Assembly (NCBI RefSeq): GCF_902459745.1
Contig: NZ_CABPSJ010000003.1
Coordinates: forward strand, 372,001 to 436,000
From: Pandoraea communis
GTDB taxonomy: Bacteria > Pseudomonadota > Gammaproteobacteria > Burkholderiales > Burkholderiaceae
Length of the DNA: 64,000 nt
Direction: 5' to 3'
The notes beneath the pieces are model-generated. The model had not been told where the DNA came from. It did not search any database and worked only from the letters and a program-made list of their open reading frames with translations. Position numbers and translations under genes: made by a program. Every line of letters begins with the position of its first letter. The stretch's first letter is position 1. This document shows positions 48,785 to 57,838 of the stretch, piece after piece.

Positions 48785-49762
48785 ATGGGATTGTTTTCCT
48801 TCCGCAAGAAAGACGCCGAAGCCGTTCCCCCGAAGCGCGGTAGCCGCAGGAGCGGCCGAACCGGCACCCGTACGGCGGGAGGGGGCGAGTACAGCGAGCA
48901 CGAGCAACTCGACCCGCTGCTGCCCGAGAAGCAACGCGCGCGCCGCCGTCTGGTCGGCGCGTTGGCGTTGGTGCTCGCGGCCGTCATCATTTTGCCGATG
49001 GTACTCGCGCCCGAACCGAAACCGGCCGCCGACGACATCGCCATCCAGATCCCCGGAAAGGATGCCAACTCGCCGCCCGTGCGCGTGAAGCCGAATGCGG
49101 CGGTTGCCGTTACGCCGCCGTCCGACGCTTCGCTCGACAAGGGTGAGGAAGCGCTCGACAGCAGCACGCTGGCCGGCGCCAACCCGGTCAAGCCCGCGCC
49201 GACGCCGGCCCCTGCACCGACGGGCGTGCCCCCGGCCACCGCCGTGGCGCCTGCTCCCGCACCGAGCGCCGTGCCGGAACCGCAGGTGGCGCAAGCAAAG
49301 CCGGAGCACAAGCCGGACGTCAAACCCGACGTCAAGAAGCCCGAGCAGCGTGCCGAGACGAAGCCTGCTGCGAAGCCGGACTCGCACGACACGGCCAAGG
49401 CGCAGGCCAAGGCGCAGCCGAACAACAACGTGGCCGACCCGATTGCGCAGTTCGCGCAGAACAATACGACGTCCAAGGCCACCAAGCCGGCCGATAGCCA
49501 CGACAACACGCAGAAACCGGCGTCGTCGAGCGGCAAGTATCTGGTGCGCATCGGCGCTTTCTCGACGCAGGATCGCGCACAGGCATGGCTCGTCAAACTG
49601 AAGCTCGTGAACGTGCCGAGCTACATGGTGAAGAGCACGGTCGACGGCCGTGAGCTGTATCTGCTGCGCGCGGGGCCGTTCCCCGATCGCAACAGTGCCG
49701 AAGCGGCCGGCAAGAAGATTCGTGACGCCGGACTGACGGCGCAGGTCGCCGAGGCGGGCTGA
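48785..49762 (+). CDS. SPOR-domain cell-division/envelope protein
   Basis: A 325-residue membrane-anchored protein. A short basic cytoplasmic part (residues 1-50) is followed by one transmembrane helix (~52-75, LVGALALVLAAVIILPMVL), a long Pro/Ala/Lys-rich periplasmic linker, and a C-terminal SPOR domain (~248-325, GKYLVRIGAFSTQDRAQAWL). SPOR domains bind denuded peptidoglycan at the septum, as in DedD. The start ATG at 48785 (MGLFSFRKK) is chosen for similarity to Burkholderia relatives and AAGG upstream; an ATG at 48716 would add 23 residues. Stop and cvpA start are almost adjacent. Confidence 0.88.
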   Translation: MGLFSFRKKDAEAVPPKRGSRRSGRTGTRTAGGGEYSEHEQLDPLLPEKQRARRRLVGALALVLAAVIILPMVLAPEPKPAADDIAIQIPGKDANSPPVRVKPNAAVAVTPPSDASLDKGEEALDSSTLAGANPVKPAPTPAPAPTGVPPATAVAPAPAPSAVPEPQVAQAKPEHKPDVKPDVKKPEQRAETKPAAKPDSHDTAKAQAKAQPNNNVADPIAQFAQNNTTSKATKPADSHDNTQKPASSSGKYLVRIGAFSTQDRAQAWLVKLKLVNVPSYMVKSTVDGRELYLLRAGPFPDRNSAEAAGKKIRDAGLTAQVAEAG

Positions 49763-49763
49763 G

Positions 49764-50588
49764 TTGGGCGATACGGTGCATAGCGGTCTGTTGACCGTCG
49801 TGGATTACGCGGCAATTGCCATTCTGATTGGCTCGATGCTGCTGGGCATGCTGCGCGGACTCGTGCGCGAGCTGTTCAATCTGGTGGGCTGGGTGGTGGC
49901 GTTCTTCGTGGCGCGCGCGTTCGGCCCGGCGGTGGCGCATTGGTTACCCGCCGACCTGCCCGGTGGCGAGATGACGCAGGGCGCACTCGGTTTCCTGCTG
50001 GTGCTCGTCGCGGTGGTGTTCGGCGCAGGCATCGTCAGCGCGCTCGTGGGCCGCATGACCGATATGATCGGCTTGCGCCCGGCCGATCGCGGTTTAGGGA
50101 TGTTATTCGGTATCGTTCGCGGCATTCTGCTCTTGATGTTGTTGATGGTCGCCGCCAAGTTAACGGCATTGCCGCAACAACCGGTATGGCAGCACTCGTT
50201 GGTACGCCCGTGGGTGGACGCGGGGCTGGAGCGGCTCATGCCTTACCTGCCCGAGCCTGTGCAGCACTACCTGCATAAGCCTGAGGCCGCGATGCCGAGC
50301 GTCAATCCGCTGGGAACGCCAATTCCCTTGCCACAACTGGAACCCTATCGGGGAACGCCGGATGCCGGCGGGCAGGGCGGTAACGGTACGCAGGGGCATT
50401 CGGGCAGCCAGAGCGGCGGCGCGATGTCCGGCGTGTCGAGGCTGATGGGTGGCGGCACCCTGCGGGAGGGCAGCGCCGGCAACGGTTTGGCGGGCGATGG
50501 CTTGGGCGGTGCGCAGCAGCAGGGGTGGGGCATGCGCAGCAGTGGATCGGGCACGCCGTCGACCGGCCTGCACAAGGTTGCCGAATGA
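49764..50588 (+). CDS. cvpA: CvpA family membrane protein
   Basis: A 274-residue inner-membrane protein with four hydrophobic helices in its first ~130 residues (AIAILIGSMLLGMLRGLVRELFNLVGW is the family signature area) and a Gly/Ser-rich C-terminal extension. CvpA is required for colicin V production in E. coli and for envelope/oxidative robustness; its molecular role is not settled. The likely start is TTG at 49764, next to the SPOR stop; GTG at 49776 is an alternative. As in E. coli, it is followed by purF. Confidence 0.88.
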   Translation: MGDTVHSGLLTVVDYAAIAILIGSMLLGMLRGLVRELFNLVGWVVAFFVARAFGPAVAHWLPADLPGGEMTQGALGFLLVLVAVVFGAGIVSALVGRMTDMIGLRPADRGLGMLFGIVRGILLLMLLMVAAKLTALPQQPVWQHSLVRPWVDAGLERLMPYLPEPVQHYLHKPEAAMPSVNPLGTPIPLPQLEPYRGTPDAGGQGGNGTQGHSGSQSGGAMSGVSRLMGGGTLREGSAGNGLAGDGLGGAQQQGWGMRSSGSGTPSTGLHKVAE

Positions 50589-50646
50589 CGGATAATACGG
50601 TCCTCCGTTTGACACAGATTTCGCTGTTTTTTGAAGGATTTATGCC

Positions 50647-52167
50647 ATGTGTGGCATCGTCGGTGTAGTCTCCAAGTCCCCTGTCAACCAGTTCATCTAC
50701 GATAGCTTGCTGCTGTTGCAGCACCGCGGGCAGGACGCCGCCGGTATCGCCACGACGGACGGCCAGTCGTTCTACATGCACAAGGGCAACGGCATGGTGC
50801 GCGACGTGTTCCGCACGCGCAACATGCGCGACTTGCCGGGCACGGTCGGCATCGGTCAGGTACGTTACCCGACGGCCGGTTCGTCGAGCGCCGCACAAGC
50901 CCAGCCGTTCTACGTGAATGCGCCCTACGGCATCGTGCTTGCGCACAACGGCAACCTGACGAACTGGGAACAGCTCAAGGACGAGATGTTCCGCGTCGAC
51001 CGTCGCCATATCAACACCACCTCCGATTCCGAAGTGCTGCTCAATGTGCTCGCGCACGAATTGCAGCAAAGCGCGCGCGACGGTCTGAGCGTCGCGTCGC
51101 TGTTCGAAGCGGTGGGTAAGGTACACGGCCGTCTGCGCGGCTCGTACGCTATCGTCTCGATCATCTCCGGCTTTGGGCTGCTCGCGTTCCGCGATCCGAA
51201 CGGTATCCGTCCGCTGTGCATCGGCCGCTTCGATGGCCCGAACGGCACGGAGTGGATGGTGGCGTCGGAGTCGGTGGCACTCGAAGGCATGGGCTTCGCG
51301 TTCGAGCGCGACGTCAAGCCGGGCGAGGCGATTTTCATCAGCAACGACGGCGAACTGGTGTCGCAGCAGTGTTCCGAGTCAGTGTCGATGCACCCATGCA
51401 TTTTCGAACTCGTGTATCTGGCGCGTCCGGATTCGGTGCTCGACGGCGTGGCGGTCTACGACGCGCGTCTGCGCATGGGCGACTATCTGGCCGAGAAGAT
51501 TCGCCGCGAGATCGACTATCAGGACATCGACGTCGTGATGCCGATTCCGGACTCGAGCCGTCCGGCGGCCATGCAGGTTGCCAAGCGACTGGGCCTGAAC
51601 TATCGCGAGGGCTTCTTCAAGAACCGTTACGTTGGCCGCACCTTCATCATGCCCGGTCAGGCGATGCGCAAGAAGTCGGTGCGCCAGAAGCTCAACGCCA
51701 TGCGCGTCGAGTTCAAGGACAAGAACGTACTGATCGTGGACGACTCGATCGTGCGCGGCACCACCAGCCAGGAAATCGTGCAGATGGCGCGTGACGCCGG
51801 TGCGCGCAAGGTGATCTTCGCGTCGGCTGCACCGCCGGTGAAGTTCCCGAACGTGTATGGCATCGACATGCCCACGCGCAGCGAATTGGTGGCCTATGAT
51901 CGCAGCGACGAAGAAGTGGCGCGCATCATCGGTGCCGACGAACTGATTTATCAGGACGTCGAGGACATGAAGGCCGCCGTGCGTGACATCAACCCGGCGC
52001 TGTCCGATTTCGATGCGTCGTGCTTCGACGGGAAGTACATCACGGGCGATGTGACGACCGAGTACCTGAACCGCCTGGAGCAACAACGCAAGGCACGGAA
52101 GGCGCCGGTCGCGGAAGCGAATGAGGGCGACGATAACGAGCCGCGCGGGGCTCAACTTGGCCTCTGA
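50647..52167 (+). CDS. purF: Amidophosphoribosyltransferase
   Basis: A 506-residue enzyme for the first committed step of purine synthesis (PRPP plus glutamine to phosphoribosylamine). The N-terminal nucleophile Cys2 follows the initiator (MCGIVGVVSKSPV), so there is no propeptide. The glutaminase domain has ATDGQ-type and LAHNGNLTNW motifs, and the PRPP site is NVLIVDDSIVRGTTSQEIV. GAAGGATTTATGCC gives the ATG. It ends the folC-cvpA-purF group; the next signal is a riboswitch. Confidence 0.98.
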   Translation: MCGIVGVVSKSPVNQFIYDSLLLLQHRGQDAAGIATTDGQSFYMHKGNGMVRDVFRTRNMRDLPGTVGIGQVRYPTAGSSSAAQAQPFYVNAPYGIVLAHNGNLTNWEQLKDEMFRVDRRHINTTSDSEVLLNVLAHELQQSARDGLSVASLFEAVGKVHGRLRGSYAIVSIISGFGLLAFRDPNGIRPLCIGRFDGPNGTEWMVASESVALEGMGFAFERDVKPGEAIFISNDGELVSQQCSESVSMHPCIFELVYLARPDSVLDGVAVYDARLRMGDYLAEKIRREIDYQDIDVVMPIPDSSRPAAMQVAKRLGLNYREGFFKNRYVGRTFIMPGQAMRKKSVRQKLNAMRVEFKDKNVLIVDDSIVRGTTSQEIVQMARDAGARKVIFASAAPPVKFPNVYGIDMPTRSELVAYDRSDEEVARIIGADELIYQDVEDMKAAVRDINPALSDFDASCFDGKYITGDVTTEYLNRLEQQRKARKAPVAEANEGDDNEPRGAQLGL

Positions 52168-52254
52168 GCGGCGCCTGAGGCCGACCAGTCGGGCGAATGC
52201 CCAGTGGGCAGGGGGGATTTTCCTTCCTCGCCTGCAACGTGCTACACTGCATTT

Positions 52255-52314
52255 CACGTCGATTTGATTTCAGCTTGCGGACGTGGGGGAACATCCCCGA
52301 AACAGCTAAAGCGA
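52255..52314 (+). ncRNA. SAM-II-like riboswitch aptamer
   Basis: Stem P1 is CACGTC (52255-52260) with GACGTG (52280-52285). Its loop reads GATTTGATTTCAGCTTGC, matching the SAM-II pattern GAUUUG...GCUUGC. A GGGGAACATCCCC spacer hairpin follows, then the conserved GCTAAAGC (52305-52312), where AAGC can pair with GCTT of the loop as the pseudoknot. The location is in front of metZ, a methionine-synthesis gene, which is a classic SAM-II target. SAM-II is best known from alphaproteobacteria. The 3' end runs into a terminator. Confidence 0.8.
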
Positions 52315-52335
52315 GGCCTAGACAGATGGATTTCG

Positions 52336-52378
52336 AGCCCGTTTTGCTGAACAGCGAAACGGGCTTTTCTTTTTTTTG
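52336..52378 (+). terminator. Intrinsic terminator after the SAM-II aptamer
   Basis: Stem AGCCCGTTT/AAACGGGCT, with an inner GCT/AGC pairing, ends in TTTTCTTTTTTTT. It lies between the aptamer and the metZ ATG at 52415, so transcription attenuation is plausible; it could also be the constitutive terminator of purF. Confidence 0.88.
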
Positions 52379-52414
52379 GCCGGCGATCGGGCCAACCCAA
52401 TCACGAGATACACG

Positions 52415-53602
52415 ATGGACTCCTTCGACTTCGATACCCTGGCGGTGCGCGCGGGGACGCAGCGCTCCGAGTTTGGTGAGCATTCCGAGGCGCTTTACCT
52501 GACCTCGAGTTTCGTATTCAAGAGCGCGGCCGAGGCCGCCGAACGCTTTGCGCATTCGGAGGAGGGATTCACGTACTCGCGCTTCACCAATCCCACCGTG
52601 TCGATGTTCCAGGATCGTCTGGCGGCGCTCGAAGGCGGCGAGGCCTGCATGGCGACCGCCTCGGGCATGAGCGCCATTGTCTCGGTGGTCATGGCCACCC
52701 TCTCGGCGGGGGATCACCTCGTCAGTTCGCAGAGCATTTTCGGCTCCACGCTGAACGTCTTCTCCACGATTTTCAGCCGCTTCGGTGTCGAGACGACCTT
52801 CGTCGATCCGACCGATCCCGAGGCGTGGCGCGCCGCGATTCGTCCGAACACGAAGATGTTCTTCCTCGAAACGCCGTCCAACCCGCTCACGGATATTGCC
52901 GACATCACCGCCATCGGCAAGATTGCCAAGGAGGCGGGGGCCCTGTTCGTCGTCGATAACTGCTTCTGTACACCGGCATTGCAGCGTCCCATCGAGTATG
53001 GTGCGGACGTCGTCGTGCACTCGGCAACGAAGTACCTCGACGGGCAAGGCCGTGTGCTGGGCGGCGCGATCGTCGGCAAGAAAGACTTCATCATGGGCAA
53101 GATCTTCACGTTCGTGCGCAGTGCCGGCCCGACCCTCTCGGCGTTCAACGCCTGGGTGTTGCTCAAGGGCTTGGAGACGCTGTCGCTGCGCATCGAGAAG
53201 CAGTCGGCCAATGCGCTCGCCATTGCGCAATGGCTGGAACAGCAACCGCAAGTGGCTCGCGTGTTCTACCCCGGGCTGCCGTCGCATCCGCAATACGAAC
53301 TCGCGCAGCGTCAGCAGAAGGCGGGCGGGGCGATTGTCGCGTTCGAACTCAAGGGGGCGACGCCCGCCGAGCAGCGCGAGAACGCGTGGCGCGTGATCGA
53401 CAACACGCGCGTGTGCTCGATCACCGGCAACCTGGGCGATACGCGTACGACGATCACGCACCCGGCGAGCACGACGCACGGTCGCATCACGCCGGAAGCA
53501 CGCGCCGCCGCGGGCATCACGGAAGGGCTGATTCGTCTGGCGGTGGGGCTGGAGTCGCCCGCCGACATTCGGGCCGATCTGGCTCGCGGTTTCGTTAGCT
53601 GA
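52415..53602 (+). CDS. metZ: O-succinylhomoserine sulfhydrylase
   Basis: A 395-residue Cys/Met-metabolism PLP enzyme that joins O-succinylhomoserine and sulfide to make homocysteine directly. The PLP-lysine stretch is [21 protein letters not shown] (about residue 205), with [25 protein letters not shown] and a C-terminal [13 protein letters not shown]. The subgroup assignment (MetZ rather than MetB) rests on overall likeness and the common purF-metZ arrangement. Upstream are a SAM-II-like riboswitch and terminator. The Shine-Dalgarno is weak (CACGAGATACACG). hisC follows after 14 bp. Confidence 0.93.
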   Translation: MDSFDFDTLAVRAGTQRSEFGEHSEALYLTSSFVFKSAAEAAERFAHSEEGFTYSRFTNPTVSMFQDRLAALEGGEACMATASGMSAIVSVVMATLSAGDHLVSSQSIFGSTLNVFSTIFSRFGVETTFVDPTDPEAWRAAIRPNTKMFFLETPSNPLTDIADITAIGKIAKEAGALFVVDNCFCTPALQRPIEYGADVVVHSATKYLDGQGRVLGGAIVGKKDFIMGKIFTFVRSAGPTLSAFNAWVLLKGLETLSLRIEKQSANALAIAQWLEQQPQVARVFYPGLPSHPQYELAQRQQKAGGAIVAFELKGATPAEQRENAWRVIDNTRVCSITGNLGDTRTTITHPASTTHGRITPEARAAAGITEGLIRLAVGLESPADIRADLARGFVS

Positions 53603-53616
53603 GCGGAGCCGTCTCC

Positions 53617-54687
53617 ATGAGTCGATTCTGGAGTACGGGCGTTGCCGATCTGACGCCCTATGTTCCCGGTGAGCAGCCGCAGATGCAGCGTCTCATCAAG
53701 CTCAACACCAACGAGAATCCGTACGGTCCGTCGCCGCGTGTGCTGGCTGCGATTCGCGAGGCGCTCGGCAGCGATGCCGACGCGCTCAAGCTGTATCCCG
53801 ATCCCGACGCGCGCCGTTTCAAGCAGGCCATCGCTACGCGCTTCGGGCTCGAAGTGGCCAACGTGCATGTGGGCAACGGGTCGGACGAAGTTCTGGCGAA
53901 TGTCTTTCAGGGGTTGCTGAAGCACGACAAGCCGATTTTGTTTCCGGACATCACGTACAGCTTCTACCCGGTGTATTGCGGGCTTTACGGCGTGGCGTTC
54001 GAGAACGTGCCGCTGACCGAGACGTTCGAGATTCGCGTCGACGATTATCTCAAGCCGAATGGCGGCATCATTTTCCCGAATCCGAACGCGCCGACCGGCC
54101 GCGTGCTGGCCTCCGGCGAGATCGAGCGTCTGCTGGCGGGGAATCCGGATTCCGTCGTGGTGATCGACGAGGCTTATATCGACTTCGGTGGCGAGAGTGC
54201 TGCGGGGCTGATCGCGAAGTATCAGAACCTGCTGGTGGTGCAAACACTGTCGAAATCGCGCTCGCTGGCCGGCTTGCGTCTGGGTTTCGCCATCGGGCAT
54301 CCGGATCTGATCGAAGCGCTCGAGCGCGTGAAGAACAGCTTCAACTCGTACCCGCTCGACCGTCTCGCGCAGGCGGCTGGTGTGGCGGCCATCGAAGACG
54401 ACGCGTATTTCGAGCAGACGCGTCAGGCCGTGATCGCGAGCCGTGAGGGATTGGTGACGCGTCTGAAAGCGCTTGGCTTTGACGTGCTGCCGTCGACGGC
54501 GAACTTCGTGTTCGCGCGTCACCCGTCGCACGATGCGGCACAACTGGCCGCCGCCCTGCGGGAGCGCTCGATCATCGTGCGGCACTTCAGGCACGCGCGC
54601 GTGGCGCAGTTCCTGCGCATCACCGTGGGCACCGAGGCCGAGTGCCAGAGCTTCACGCAGGCATTGAAGGAAATTCTGGCGGGCTGA
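53617..54687 (+). CDS. hisC: Histidinol-phosphate aminotransferase
   Basis: A 356-residue PLP fold-type I aminotransferase. [17 protein letters not shown] at residues 27-43 and the PLP lysine in [18 protein letters not shown] fit HisC, which transaminates imidazole-acetol phosphate to histidinol phosphate. HisC-type enzymes can also act on aromatic amino acids. It is not in a his operon here but follows metZ by 14 bp with GGAGCC near its start. It may be a second HisC copy. Confidence 0.92.
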   Translation: MSRFWSTGVADLTPYVPGEQPQMQRLIKLNTNENPYGPSPRVLAAIREALGSDADALKLYPDPDARRFKQAIATRFGLEVANVHVGNGSDEVLANVFQGLLKHDKPILFPDITYSFYPVYCGLYGVAFENVPLTETFEIRVDDYLKPNGGIIFPNPNAPTGRVLASGEIERLLAGNPDSVVVIDEAYIDFGGESAAGLIAKYQNLLVVQTLSKSRSLAGLRLGFAIGHPDLIEALERVKNSFNSYPLDRLAQAAGVAAIEDDAYFEQTRQAVIASREGLVTRLKALGFDVLPSTANFVFARHPSHDAAQLAAALRERSIIVRHFRHARVAQFLRITVGTEAECQSFTQALKEILAG

Positions 54688-54748
54688 AACGTGGTCCGGG
54701 GCGATGTCTTGTCGCAGAAGGCAAGGCCGCGTAATCCGGGCCCGAGAG

Positions 54749-54797
54749 GGCCGGTAGCGTTGGGGGAAAATAGTCCCTGCGCCGCCGGCTTTTTTTT
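54749..54797 (+). terminator. Terminator of metZ-hisC
   Basis: The outer arms GCCGG (54750-54754) and CCGGC (54785-54789) enclose smaller internal stems such as GGGG/TCCC. They are followed by eight T's and CGTTTTCG. It lies 60 bases after hisC and before the separate aldehyde dehydrogenase gene. Confidence 0.65.
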
Positions 54798-54914
54798 CGT
54801 TTTCGTGTGATGACATGGCTGCCCACGCTGCAGCGCCCGGCTGCGCGGGGAGGGCAACAGGAATCCCCAGCCTGCGTTATTCTGTCGGGCGTGTTGCCAA
54901 TCGGAGACTTCAGC

Positions 54915-56348
54915 ATGTCGCACAACGTAGAACTTTTCATCAATGGACAGTGGAAGGCGGGCGCAGAAGGCCTCACGCTGCCGATCGAGAACCCGGCGAC
55001 GGGCGAAATCATCGGTACGGTGGCGCGCGCTACCCAGCCGGACCTGGACGCAGCCCTGGCCGCCGCCGAAGCCGGCTTCGCCAAGTGGCGCGAAATCGCT
55101 CCGTTCGAGCGCGCGAAACTCATGCGCAAGGCTGCGGGTCTGCTGCGCGAGCGTGTCGGCGATATCGCACGTCAGATGACGATGGAGCAGGGCAAGCCCA
55201 TCGGCGAAGCCAAGGGCGAAGTGCTCTCGGCTGCCGACATCATCGAATTTTTCGCGGAAGAAGGTAAGCGTGCCTATGGGCGTTTGATCCCGGCTCGCGT
55301 GCCGAACGTCTACCAGATGGTGATCCAGTCGCCGGTCGGTGCGGTGGCGGCATTCACGCCGTGGAATTTCCCTGTCAATCAAGTCGTGCGCAAGGTCTCG
55401 GCTGCCTTGGCTGCCGGTTGCTCGGTGATCGTGAAGGCCGCGGAAGAGACGCCCGCGTCGCCGGCCGCGCTGATTCGCGCTTTCGCCGATGCCGGTCTGC
55501 CCGACGGTGTGCTTAACCTCGTGTACGGCGTGCCGGCCGAAATTTCGTCGTACCTGATTCCGCATCCGGCCGTCCGTAAGGTGTCGTTCACGGGCTCCAC
55601 GCCGGTAGGCAAGCAACTGGCCGCGATGGCCGGTCTGTACATGAAGCGCGTGACGATGGAACTCGGTGGCCATGCCCCGGCGCTGATTTTCAACGACGCG
55701 GACATCGCTGCGGCCGTGCGCAACCTCGCGGCAGGCAAGTTCCGCAACGCCGGTCAGGTCTGTGTTGCCCCGACGCGTTTCCTCGTGCAACGTGGTGTCT
55801 ACGATCAGTTCGTCGACGCCTTCGTGAAGGCCGCCGAATCGTTGCGCGTGGGTAACGGTCTGGACCCGGAGACGACGATGGGCCCGCTGGTCAACGGCAA
55901 GCGTTTCGAAGCGATCAGCGCCATCGTGGACGACGCCGTCGCCAACGGTGCGCAGCTCAAGACCGGTGGTAAGCGTGTGGCCGAAGGCGGCCACTTCTAC
56001 GCGCCGACGGTGCTGTGCAACGTGCCAATGAGCGCGAAGATCATGCACGAAGAGCCGTTCGGCCCGGTGGCCATCGTCAACCCGTTCGATACGGAAGAGG
56101 AAGCCATCGCCGAGGCGAACCGCTTGCCGTATGGTTTGGCGGCCTATGCGTATACGACGTCGCAAGGCACGGCGCATCGTCTGTCGGCGCGCATCGAGAG
56201 CGGCATGCTGACGATCAACCATGCGGGTCTGGCGTTGCCGGAGGTGCCGTTCGGCGGCGTGAAGGATAGCGGCTACGGTTCTGAGGGTGGACCGGAAGCC
56301 CTCGAAGCGTATCTGCAGCCGAAGTTCGTGACGCGTCTGGAAGTCTGA
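54915..56348 (+). CDS. NAD(P)-dependent aldehyde dehydrogenase, succinate-semialdehyde type
   Basis: A 477-residue aldehyde dehydrogenase. The catalytic Glu is in [15 protein letters not shown] and the catalytic Cys in [14 protein letters not shown]; the cofactor region is [19 protein letters not shown] and [11 protein letters not shown]. The sequences fit the NAD-dependent succinate-semialdehyde dehydrogenase / GabD-like group (substrate to succinate, a GABA-shunt route to the TCA cycle). The start at 54915 follows GGAGACTTC. It is flanked by terminators and is its own unit. Confidence 0.9.
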   Translation: MSHNVELFINGQWKAGAEGLTLPIENPATGEIIGTVARATQPDLDAALAAAEAGFAKWREIAPFERAKLMRKAAGLLRERVGDIARQMTMEQGKPIGEAKGEVLSAADIIEFFAEEGKRAYGRLIPARVPNVYQMVIQSPVGAVAAFTPWNFPVNQVVRKVSAALAAGCSVIVKAAEETPASPAALIRAFADAGLPDGVLNLVYGVPAEISSYLIPHPAVRKVSFTGSTPVGKQLAAMAGLYMKRVTMELGGHAPALIFNDADIAAAVRNLAAGKFRNAGQVCVAPTRFLVQRGVYDQFVDAFVKAAESLRVGNGLDPETTMGPLVNGKRFEAISAIVDDAVANGAQLKTGGKRVAEGGHFYAPTVLCNVPMSAKIMHEEPFGPVAIVNPFDTEEEAIAEANRLPYGLAAYAYTTSQGTAHRLSARIESGMLTINHAGLALPEVPFGGVKDSGYGSEGGPEALEAYLQPKFVTRLEV

Positions 56349-56367
56349 CGCGTACCCGCTAAGGGAG

Positions 56368-56402
56368 AAAGCCGATGCGAGTTATCGCATCGGCTTTTTT
56401 TG
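56368..56402 (+). terminator. Strong bidirectional terminator
   Basis: A perfect 13-bp stem AAAGCCGATGCGA/TCGCATCGGCTTT with a GTTA loop is followed by seven T's. It ends the aldehyde dehydrogenase gene and also fits for the convergent MFS gene. Confidence 0.92.
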
Positions 56403-56437
56403 TCGCTCACCGCTTGCCGGTGGCGATGACGGGCCGC

Positions 56438-57724
56438 CTATCTGGCGGGTGCGGCGTCGAGTGAGGTGAGCCGTGCGGCGGGAGAGCACAGGATGATGCC
56501 GAGTTGTGCGGCAAATCCGGCTGACATGCCGATCAGGCAGGCCTTGGTGCCGAAGCTCGCCGCGAGCCATGCGCCGAGAAACGCACCGAGAGGACGCGCA
56601 CCGAACGTCGCGGTCATGGTTGCCGCCGACACGCGGGCTACTAGTCTGACTGGCGTGACGACCTGCCGCAGCGATGTCGTCGAAATCGTCCATACGATGG
56701 GGCCGAAACCGAACAGGAAGAAGGCACCAAAAACCACGCCATAGATCGTCATGCCGCCGGACAGCGGCAACGTTCCTGCCATCAACAGCGCCGCGACAGT
56801 AGCGCAAGCCGGCCCGAGAACGATTTGTCTGCCAAATCGGAAGTGTGCTGCGATGCGCGCATAGCCAAACGCGCCGCACACCATGCCGAAGCCGTAAACG
56901 CCCAGCGCAATGCCCACCATCTGAGCCGTGAACGCGAGCGAGTGAATCGCGTAGTACGCAAAGACTGCCAGCAGCAGGTACCACGAGGTATTGAAGACGA
57001 AGGCTGTCGCGACGATGGGGCGCAGGTATCGGTTCATGGCAATGAAGCGGACACCTTCCATCAACTCATGGAAAAAGTGACGCCGCGATATCGGTCGAGG
57101 TGCCTCGTGCGGTAGCCGCGACAGGCAATAGGCGCTGGCGAGCGAGAGCAGGAAAGCGCCGGAGAAGGCGGGGGTGCCCGAGGCCCACCCCGCGAGCAGG
57201 CCGCCGAGTGCTGGGCCGGCGGTGAATGCCACGCTGCGGGCAATCTCCAACCGTCGGTTCGCGGCGAGCAAGTCCCCTTGGCCCACGAGCGCGGCGACCA
57301 GCGAAGGGGCCGCCGCACCGAACACCACCGTGCCCGTTGCCATGGCAAAGCCGAGAACGGCCAGTGCGGTGAGCGTCAGCATGCCGCTGCGGAACAGCGC
57401 AAACAGAAGCAGCAGCGCAAGAGCGCGCAGCAGTTCCGTCGCGATCATGAGCGGTTTGCGCCGGTATCGATCGGCGAGCACGCCGGCGGGCAGCGACAGC
57501 AGCAGAAACGGCAATGTCGTTGCCCCTTGCAGCAACGCCGTCTGCGCTGCCGATGCGCCTAGCGCGATAACCGCCATGATCGGTATGACAGCAAGCGTCA
57601 TCTGTTCGCTGAACTGCGCCGCCAGATTGGCTTGCGAGAGATTGTTCACCAGTGACGGGATACGCGGGGCATCGACGCGTTTTCCGGGCGAGACGGTTGC
57701 TTGCTGTGGGGTGCCATCGGCCAT
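56438..57724 (-). CDS. MFS transporter, EntS-type
   Basis: A 428-residue integral membrane protein with about 12 predicted helices, for example TLAVIPIMAVIALGASA and IYGVVFGAFFLFGFGPIVW. The loop PAGVLADRYRRKPLMI after helix 2 is the MFS signature G-x-x-a-D-R-x-x-R-R/K. Resemblance to the EntS / MFS_3 group suggests proton-driven export of small molecules, but the substrate is unknown. The ATG at 57724 has CGGAG upstream; an upstream in-frame region would add 22 residues. It is a single gene. Confidence 0.88.
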   Translation of the reverse strand: MADGTPQQATVSPGKRVDAPRIPSLVNNLSQANLAAQFSEQMTLAVIPIMAVIALGASAAQTALLQGATTLPFLLLSLPAGVLADRYRRKPLMIATELLRALALLLLFALFRSGMLTLTALAVLGFAMATGTVVFGAAAPSLVAALVGQGDLLAANRRLEIARSVAFTAGPALGGLLAGWASGTPAFSGAFLLSLASAYCLSRLPHEAPRPISRRHFFHELMEGVRFIAMNRYLRPIVATAFVFNTSWYLLLAVFAYYAIHSLAFTAQMVGIALGVYGFGMVCGAFGYARIAAHFRFGRQIVLGPACATVAALLMAGTLPLSGGMTIYGVVFGAFFLFGFGPIVWTISTTSLRQVVTPVRLVARVSAATMTATFGARPLGAFLGAWLAASFGTKACLIGMSAGFAAQLGIILCSPAARLTSLDAAPAR

Positions 57725-57838
57725 TGCGGCTGCTCCGTTTTTTGGGGGGGAAATCCCTTTGGCGCAGTCTAGTCCGATGCACAGGCGCAAACGCTCCGCT
57801 TCTTGCGCTTGAATTCGGGCGAAAACGCGGGCTTTGCC

